From NCBI GenBank assembly GCA_947630315.1, contig CANRHA010000065.1:1-8706 (forward strand): DNA of 8,706 nucleotides, given 5' to 3'. The stretch is from an uncultured Clostridia bacterium (GTDB taxonomy: Bacteria; Bacillota; Clostridia; Oscillospirales; Ruminococcaceae). Below are positions 4,100 to 8,706 of this stretch, in pieces; position 1 is the first letter of the stretch, and every line of letters starts with the position of its first letter. The notes beneath the pieces are model-generated. The model saw nothing but the letters and a program-made list of their open reading frames with translations. It had not been told where the DNA came from and did no database searches. The translations under genes and the position numbers were made by a program.

Positions 4100-6676
4100 A
4101 TGAAAAGAATTATCAGCCTGCTGCTTGTGCTTGCAATGGTTCTTTCGCTCGCCGCCTGCGGCGATAACGGAGTAACCCCTGTAGTCAGCGGCGACCAGGG
4201 CGGACAGAACGAAGTTGTTCCCGTAAACCCTGAAGAAGTTGTTGAGGTCGAAGGCGACTACATCTACAAAGATGCCGTCTCTACCCTCGCCACCAACTGG
4301 AACCCCCACACCTACCAGACAGCCGACGACCTGTATCCTCAGAACTACACGACCGACTCTCTGTACACTCTCATCTTCAACGACGCGCGTCACCCCGTTG
4401 AAGGCAAAGAGCCCTTCGAGGGATATATGATCGTTCCCGCTATGGCGGCCGACTATCCCGTCGACGTCACCGAGTCTGTAAAGGCCGAGCACCCCGAGTT
4501 CAACATTCCCGAGAGCGCTACTTCCGGCTTTGCATGGTCGGTAAAGCTCCGCGACGACCTCAAGTGGGATGACGGAACTCCTATCACCGCCAACGACTTC
4601 GTCGGTTCTCTTGAAAGAGTTCTCAGACCCGAACTCCTCAACTACCGCGCGGCCGACTACTACGAGGGCACCTACGCCGTTGTAAACGGCAAGAACTACG
4701 CTCTCGCCGGACACGCTTCTTACCTCGACAACGGCATTCAGGGCGTTCAGATCGAAGAGATGACCAAGAACGAGGAAGGCCAGTATACTTATGACGACGG
4801 CAAGCTCGTTTACATCGCCGTAGATTACTCCCTTGACTGGCTCGGCGGCGACACCCTCGCTGCTTATGTTGACGCCTACGGCGCCGATATGTTCGGAATG
4901 GACAACTGGGACGCCCTTCTTGCTCTTGCCGATCAGGACGGACTTGTTCCCTGCACCGACGATAACCTCGCTCTGCTTTCGAGCGTAACGACCGCTAACC
5001 CCGCTTGGGGCGAGTCTGACGCCGAGCTCTTTAACTACCTCGCTCTTTACGAGAGCTCCTACGACGCAGATTACGACTTCTCCAACGTAGGTCTTTACGC
5101 TCCCGCCGACGACGAACTCGTATTCGTATACAGCAGCTCTCTCGAAGGCTTCTACCTCATGACCTACGGCATGAACGTACCGCTTGTAAAGATCGATCTT
5201 TACGATTCTCTCCTTAAGGAAGAGCAGACCGCTTCCGGTTCCGTATGGTCTTCCACCTACTGCACCAACGTTGAGACCTCCTGCTCTTACGGTCCTTATA
5301 AGGTAAGCGACTATCAGCTCGACAAGTCGATGCACTTTGTAAAGAACGAGAACTGGGCTGGTTGGAACTACGAGTGGATCAACTACGTTGACCCCGAGGA
5401 CGGCCTCACCTACCAGATGTACCAGACCACCGAGATCGACACTCAGGTAGTTAGCGAGCCTTCTACCCAGAAGCAGATGTTCCTCTCCGGCCAGCTCATG
5501 GGCTACGGCCTCCAGGCTGAGGACTTCGACCAGTACAGAAACTCCGAATACTACTATGCAACTCCTGCCGAGACCATCTTCTTCCTCCTCTTCAACGGCT
5601 ATGAGACAGAGATTGCAAAGCGTGAAGCCGCTGCCGACTTCGACGCCACCACCACCGACCTCCAGACCCAGATGCTCGAGTCCTTCAGACGCGCCTGCGC
5701 CGTCTCCATCGACCGCGAGCTTATGGCTGCTACCGTATCTCCCGCACGTAAGGGCGGCTATGCGTTCTTAGGCGACACCTACATCTACGATCCCGAGACC
5801 TGCGCCTACTACCGCGACACCGATCAGGCCAAGATGGCTTTGGTCGACTTCTACTCCATCGACCTTGACGACTACAACGGTGACCTTGACGCTGCTGTCG
5901 ATTCCATCACCGGTCTCGACCCTGTTACCGCCAAGGAGAAGTTCGCCGAGGCTTATCAGGAAGCCCTCGACCTCGGTTATGTAACCGATAACGACGGCGA
6001 CGGCCTCTCCGACCAGACCGTGACCATGGTTTACGCTATGTCGGGTGAGATGTCCGAGTTCTACAGAAAGACCCTTGACTTCCTCAACAGCCAGCTCAAC
6101 GCAGGCGCTGCGGGCACCGGCTTCGAGGGCAAGATCTTGATCACTCCTTCCGCTCCTGTCGGAAACGCTTGGTCCGATAACCTCCGCAACGGCCAGATGG
6201 ATACTCAGCTTGCCGGTTGGTCCGGCGGTTCGCTCGATCCGTTCGGCACCGCTCTTACCTGGACCGATCCCGCTCAGGCCTACTGGGGCAACTGGTGGGA
6301 TGCCAACAACCACGACATGACCGTAAACATTGACGGCACCGATGTAACAATGAGCATTCGCGACTTCGCCCTTGCCCTTAACGGCACTCCCGTCACCGTT
6401 GACGGCGTTGAGTACAACTACGGCTACGGCGTTGCTGACACCGAGGTTCGTCTTGACATTCTCGCTGAGATCGAGAGACAGATGCTCGTTGCCTACAACT
6501 GCGTACCGATCATGCAGGACGCCGGCGGTTCGCTCCTCAGCCAGCAGATCTATCACGTTGTTGAGGACTACAACCCGATGCTCAGCCGCGGCGGCATTCA
6601 GTATGACAAATACAACTACAACGAGGAAGAGTGGGCGGCATATGTTGCCTCTCAGGGCGGTTCGCTCCAGTACTGA
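4100..6676 (+). CDS. Peptide-type ABC importer substrate-binding lipoprotein (family 5), enlarged
   Basis: The protein has 858 residues. A short basic N-terminus and hydrophobic segment end in the lipobox LAAC, so Cys20 would be lipidated and the protein tethered outside the cell membrane. Family 5 (OppA/DppA-type) landmarks follow in order: the KLRDDLKWDDGTPITANDF region (149-167), YGPYKVSDY (397-405) with the downstream KNENW, QMFLSGQLMGYGLQ (about 456-469), the RRACAVSIDRELM helix (about 532-544) and the acidic loop DNDGDGLSD (630-638). The usual family length is about 500-600. The spacing between the first two landmarks is about 240 residues instead of about 100, so an insert lies at roughly 180-330. 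The sequence is very rich in Asp and Tyr. The start follows AGGAGG with 11 nt spacing. I saw no ATA codons and strong use of C-ending codons, which fits very high expression. Peptide uptake is inferred from the family; the ligand is unknown. Confidence 0.92.
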   Translation: MKRIISLLLVLAMVLSLAACGDNGVTPVVSGDQGGQNEVVPVNPEEVVEVEGDYIYKDAVSTLATNWNPHTYQTADDLYPQNYTTDSLYTLIFNDARHPVEGKEPFEGYMIVPAMAADYPVDVTESVKAEHPEFNIPESATSGFAWSVKLRDDLKWDDGTPITANDFVGSLERVLRPELLNYRAADYYEGTYAVVNGKNYALAGHASYLDNGIQGVQIEEMTKNEEGQYTYDDGKLVYIAVDYSLDWLGGDTLAAYVDAYGADMFGMDNWDALLALADQDGLVPCTDDNLALLSSVTTANPAWGESDAELFNYLALYESSYDADYDFSNVGLYAPADDELVFVYSSSLEGFYLMTYGMNVPLVKIDLYDSLLKEEQTASGSVWSSTYCTNVETSCSYGPYKVSDYQLDKSMHFVKNENWAGWNYEWINYVDPEDGLTYQMYQTTEIDTQVVSEPSTQKQMFLSGQLMGYGLQAEDFDQYRNSEYYYATPAETIFFLLFNGYETEIAKREAAADFDATTTDLQTQMLESFRRACAVSIDRELMAATVSPARKGGYAFLGDTYIYDPETCAYYRDTDQAKMALVDFYSIDLDDYNGDLDAAVDSITGLDPVTAKEKFAEAYQEALDLGYVTDNDGDGLSDQTVTMVYAMSGEMSEFYRKTLDFLNSQLNAGAAGTGFEGKILITPSAPVGNAWSDNLRNGQMDTQLAGWSGGSLDPFGTALTWTDPAQAYWGNWWDANNHDMTVNIDGTDVTMSIRDFALALNGTPVTVDGVEYNYGYGVADTEVRLDILAEIERQMLVAYNCVPIMQDAGGSLLSQQIYHVVEDYNPMLSRGGIQYDKYNYNEEEWAAYVASQGGSLQY

Positions 6677-6680
6677 TGAA

Positions 6681-6706
6681 ATAATATAGCACACCCGCTA
6701 TAGTAT
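6681..6706 (+). repeat. First intercistronic hairpin, directly after the binding-protein stop
   Basis: TATAGC (6685-6690) pairs with GCTATA (6697-6702) around ACACCC. After one A-G mismatch, ATA/TAT extends it. It begins 4 nt after the stop codon and could protect the 3' end of the upstream message. Confidence 0.45.
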
Positions 6707-6727
6707 TACTTCGATCCTCACAAATTG

Positions 6728-6756
6728 CTGAGGCGGGGGAATTTCTCCCGCCTCAG
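6728..6756 (+). terminator. Intercistronic terminator or attenuator
   Basis: CTGAGGCGGG (6728-6737) pairs perfectly with CCCGCCTCAG (6747-6756). Inside, a G-U and a G-C pair continue the stem around a short loop. It is followed by TTGGTTTATAG, a poor T-tract, so termination would be partial. A leaky terminator between a binding protein and its permeases is a known way to make excess binding protein. The same stem could also act as a barrier to 3' exonucleases. Confidence 0.6.
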
Positions 6757-6769
6757 TTGGTTTATAGCC

Positions 6770-6805
6770 CTCACTTGATCCGCAAAGCGCTGCGAATCAA
6801 GTGAG
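6770..6805 (+). repeat. Third intercistronic hairpin, upstream of the permease start
   Basis: CTCACTTGAT (6770-6779) pairs perfectly with ATCAAGTGAG (6796-6805). Past one mismatch, CGCA pairs with TGCG around AAGCGC. It stops 12 nt before the permease ribosome binding site, leaving that site accessible. Confidence 0.65.
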
Positions 6806-6817
6806 AGTCATAGAAAT

Positions 6818-6822
6818 GGAGG
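6818..6822 (+). promoter_or_regulatory. Ribosome binding site that decides the permease start
   Basis: GGAGG lies 8 nt upstream of the ATG at 6831. A GTG at 6801 would open the same frame 10 codons earlier, but it lies inside the stem of the third hairpin and has no ribosome binding site. The ATG at 6831 is therefore preferred. Confidence 0.85.
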
Positions 6823-6830
6823 TTGACTTA

Positions 6831-7784
6831 ATGGTAAAATATGCACTGCAAAGAACGTTTTACATGATCATAGTATTTCTGATCATAACGCTGATGTGTT
6901 TTATTCTGATCAGAATGCTGCCGCAGCCGGCTCTGCCGCCCGAGGACCCGCATTCTCAGGTAATTGAGCTTCGCCGCGAAGCGCTGGGGTACAACGAACC
7001 GTACCTTGTGCAATTCGGGCTTTTTGCGAAGAATGTAATAACCAAGTTCGACTGGGGCCTCTCCGAAAAGCTTTACTTCGGACAGGACGTATGGGAGATC
7101 TTTGTGGGAAAGCTCCCCGCAACGATGATAGTAAACCTGTATTCAATTCTTCTGAGTATACCTATAGGTATTGCATTGGGAATTTTTGCGGCGCTTAAAA
7201 AGAATACATGGATAGACTACGCGATATCAACGCTTACAATGGTAGTTATATCGGTGCCGTCGTTCGTGTATGCGTTTATCATTCAGTACATCTTCTGCTA
7301 TAAGCTCGGATGGTTCCCGTTTTTGATGAAATCCGGCACCGACTGGTTCAGCTGGCCTATGTTTGTAAGTATGATACCGGCGGTAATGTCGCTTTCGTTC
7401 GGCGTTATAGCGGGATTCACAAGAACCACCCGCGCCGAGCTTACCGAGGTTTTAACGAGCGAATTTATGCTGCTGGCGCGCACAAAGGGCCTTACAAAGG
7501 CTCAGGCGACTATCCGCCACGCCCTTAAAAACTGCTTCGTTGTTATAGTTCCCGGAATATTCGGCGAGTTTATCGGCATTCTGGGCGGCTCACTCATAAT
7601 CGAGAGAATATTCTCGGTGCCGGGCGTGGGCGGATTGACGCTCAACGCCATAACCGGCCTTGACTATAACATATTTATCCTCTCAACCTGCTTCTACACC
7701 GCTATCGGACTCGCAGCAAGCCTTGTGGTCGATATCAGCTACGGCTTTATCGATCCGCGTATAAGAATGGGGTCGAAAAAATGA
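6831..7784 (+). CDS. Peptide-type ABC importer permease, OppB/DppB-like
   Basis: With the ATG at 6831 the protein has 317 residues, close to the usual OppB/DppB length. Helix 1 is at about 9-28 and is followed by an extracellular stretch (about 30-95) with the family pattern LGYNEPYLVQFGLF and DWGLS. Five more helices follow (about 98-121, 130-156, 177-196, 240-258, 281-303). The cytoplasmic EAA loop that contacts the ATPases is EFMLLARTKGLTKAQATIRH and the following residues, 211-234, with the conserved Gly at 220. The tail SYGFIDPRIRMG is typical of the C-terminus. It forms the membrane channel with the next gene product. Its stop overlaps the start of that gene as ATGA. Unlike the binding-protein gene upstream, it uses ATA for isoleucine frequently, suggesting much lower expression. 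Confidence 0.93.
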   Translation: MVKYALQRTFYMIIVFLIITLMCFILIRMLPQPALPPEDPHSQVIELRREALGYNEPYLVQFGLFAKNVITKFDWGLSEKLYFGQDVWEIFVGKLPATMIVNLYSILLSIPIGIALGIFAALKKNTWIDYAISTLTMVVISVPSFVYAFIIQYIFCYKLGWFPFLMKSGTDWFSWPMFVSMIPAVMSLSFGVIAGFTRTTRAELTEVLTSEFMLLARTKGLTKAQATIRHALKNCFVVIVPGIFGEFIGILGGSLIIERIFSVPGVGGLTLNAITGLDYNIFILSTCFYTAIGLAASLVVDISYGFIDPRIRMGSKK

Positions 7785-8706
7785 GTGATAATACTAACAT
7801 GAATTACGAACATATCCCTGCCGAAAAATTCGCGTTCGTGCAGGAAAATGACCAGCTTCGCGATAAAGAGCTCCAGACCAAGGCCAGAAGCTTCTTTGCC
7901 GACGCGCTTATAAGGTTCAGAAAAAACCGCTCGTCGGTTATAGCCGCGTGGATACTCCTGTTTCTGATCCTCTACGCGATCTTTGCTCCGATGATCTCCA
8001 TCTACGGGATAAGAGACACCGACAGCATGTATGTAAACTACCCGGCGTTTGTACGGTCTGTCGCCGATATGAACATAGGCATTCTTGACGGCGCTAAGGT
8101 ATTCGATTCTCAGAACGACAACGCCATGGCGTTCTGGCGCGGCGTCGCCGAGGAGACCGGAATGAACCCGGTAATAAGGACCGTAGGCACCCATGAAATC
8201 GAGGTTTTAAGCCGTGGCCGCACCGTAAAGCGCAATACATATGACATTGAGGTAAACGCCTACTACGCCCTCGGCATTGTTTACAGGGTATTTACCTTTG
8301 ACGAATTTGCCGCCATTCAGAAATGGCAGAACGAAAACGGCATTCAGGTTATTTATCCCTATGTCGAGGCCTCGGACCTCGATCAGAAGTCGATCAACCC
8401 CGGTATCTGGTACCAGGTCGATTCAAAGGGCAACGCCGTTTTCGACAGCGACGGCAACTTTATTCCGGCATATTCGACTCACACCGAAAAGGCCGGCGCA
8501 GAGTATAATTCGCTGAGGATTCCCGGCGACGACGGCTCCTACGTTTACTCTACCGCAAAGGCCGGCTCGGTACAGTGCAGAGTCTGCTACTACAACTACT
8601 ACATCTATAAAAACGGCCACGCCCCGACATACATCTTCGGCACCAACGTAATGGGCATGGATCTGTTCTGCGCTATCGGCGTAGGCGCAAGGTTCTCGCT
8701 GCTCTT
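7781..8706 (+). CDS. Peptide-type ABC importer permease, OppC/DppC-like, with large external insert; cut by the right edge
   Basis: The first 308 residues are present. A hydrophilic cytoplasmic N-terminus (1-50) ends in the OppC N-terminal pattern ADALIRFRKNRSSVIAAW and helix 1 (about 52-72, ending FAPM). In ordinary OppC/DppC proteins the motif HPLGTDxLGRDxxSRxxxGAR follows after some 30-60 residues. Here the matching stretch (TYIFGTNVMGMD, then GARFSLL) comes only at about 283-308, so about 210 residues are inserted on the extra-cytoplasmic side. The insert is rich in Tyr, Asn and Asp and has Cys266 and Cys269 near its end. The motif has drifted: GTN for GTD, GMD for GRD. I do not recognise a domain in the insert. 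The start overlaps the upstream stop (ATGA) with GGGG about 8 nt upstream, implying coupled translation. Confidence 0.88.
   Translation, partial: MSDNTNMNYEHIPAEKFAFVQENDQLRDKELQTKARSFFADALIRFRKNRSSVIAAWILLFLILYAIFAPMISIYGIRDTDSMYVNYPAFVRSVADMNIGILDGAKVFDSQNDNAMAFWRGVAEETGMNPVIRTVGTHEIEVLSRGRTVKRNTYDIEVNAYYALGIVYRVFTFDEFAAIQKWQNENGIQVIYPYVEASDLDQKSINPGIWYQVDSKGNAVFDSDGNFIPAYSTHTEKAGAEYNSLRIPGDDGSYVYSTAKAGSVQCRVCYYNYYIYKNGHAPTYIFGTNVMGMDLFCAIGVGARFSLL

Noticed and set aside
4094..5335. Minus-strand open frame of 413 codons opposite the binding-protein gene
   Set aside because: It is the antisense shadow of a well-supported gene with strong codon bias; the Val/Gly-rich translation has no recognisable domain and no ribosome binding site.
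5987..6013. EF-hand or dockerin-like calcium loop DNDGDGLSD in the binding protein
   Set aside because: An acidic DxDGDG segment at this point is a common feature of family 5 binding proteins; there is no dockerin repeat, so it is not evidence of a cellulosome link.
5768..6694. Minus-strand open frame of 308 codons over the end of the binding-protein gene
   Set aside because: Same kind of antisense shadow, with Val-rich repetitive translation.
6801..6830. GTG at 6801 as the start of the OppB-like permease
   Set aside because: It lies inside a hairpin stem and has no ribosome binding site; the ATG at 6831 has GGAGG at the right distance and gives the usual N-terminus.

Overview
The window looks like a piece of chromosome from a low-to-moderate GC Gram-positive bacterium. 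It probably belongs to the gut Clostridia (Oscillospirales-like). The reasons are strong AGGAGG-type ribosome binding sites, a lipoprotein-type substrate-binding protein, a BmrC/BmrD-style exporter pair, and an intergenic region packed with GC-rich hairpin repeats of a kind I associate with these genomes. The taxonomic call is inference. I can see no RNA gene, CRISPR array, transposase or phage gene.

Left part (1-3103, minus strand): a two-gene operon for a heterodimeric ABC multidrug-type exporter. The first gene (1301-3103) encodes a 600-residue half-transporter whose catalytic Walker B glutamate is replaced by aspartate, as in BmrC/LmrC-type subunits. The second gene (1304 to beyond the left edge) overlaps it by ATGA. 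It carries an insert of about 100 residues between its first two membrane helices, like the extracellular domain of BmrD. A near-consensus promoter (TTGCAA, 17 bp, TATAAT) lies just upstream of the first gene.

Middle (3104-4099): a divergent intergenic region of almost 1 kb with no convincing gene. From about 3231 to 3652 it is a nearly continuous mosaic of a degenerate heptamer repeat and eight or so hairpins, ending in a 93-nt branched foldable element. An AT-rich stretch follows, with a perfect 22-bp palindrome (3728-3749), an 11-bp direct repeat and three copies of CCCGAAAT around the promoter of the rightward operon.

Right part (4100-8706, plus strand): an oligopeptide/dipeptide-type (family 5) ABC importer operon. 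It has an unusually long lipoprotein substrate-binding protein (858 residues), three consecutive hairpins in the intercistronic gap (including a terminator-like one), an OppB/DppB-type permease (317 residues), and an OppC/DppC-type permease cut by the right edge. The OppC-type permease has about 210 extra-cytoplasmic residues between its first helix and the point where the family motif resumes. The ATPase genes would be expected beyond the right edge.

The main points of interest are the matching enlargement of both the binding protein and one permease of the importer, the stacked hairpins that probably set high binding-protein expression relative to the permeases, and the dense structured-repeat block between the two divergent transporter operons.
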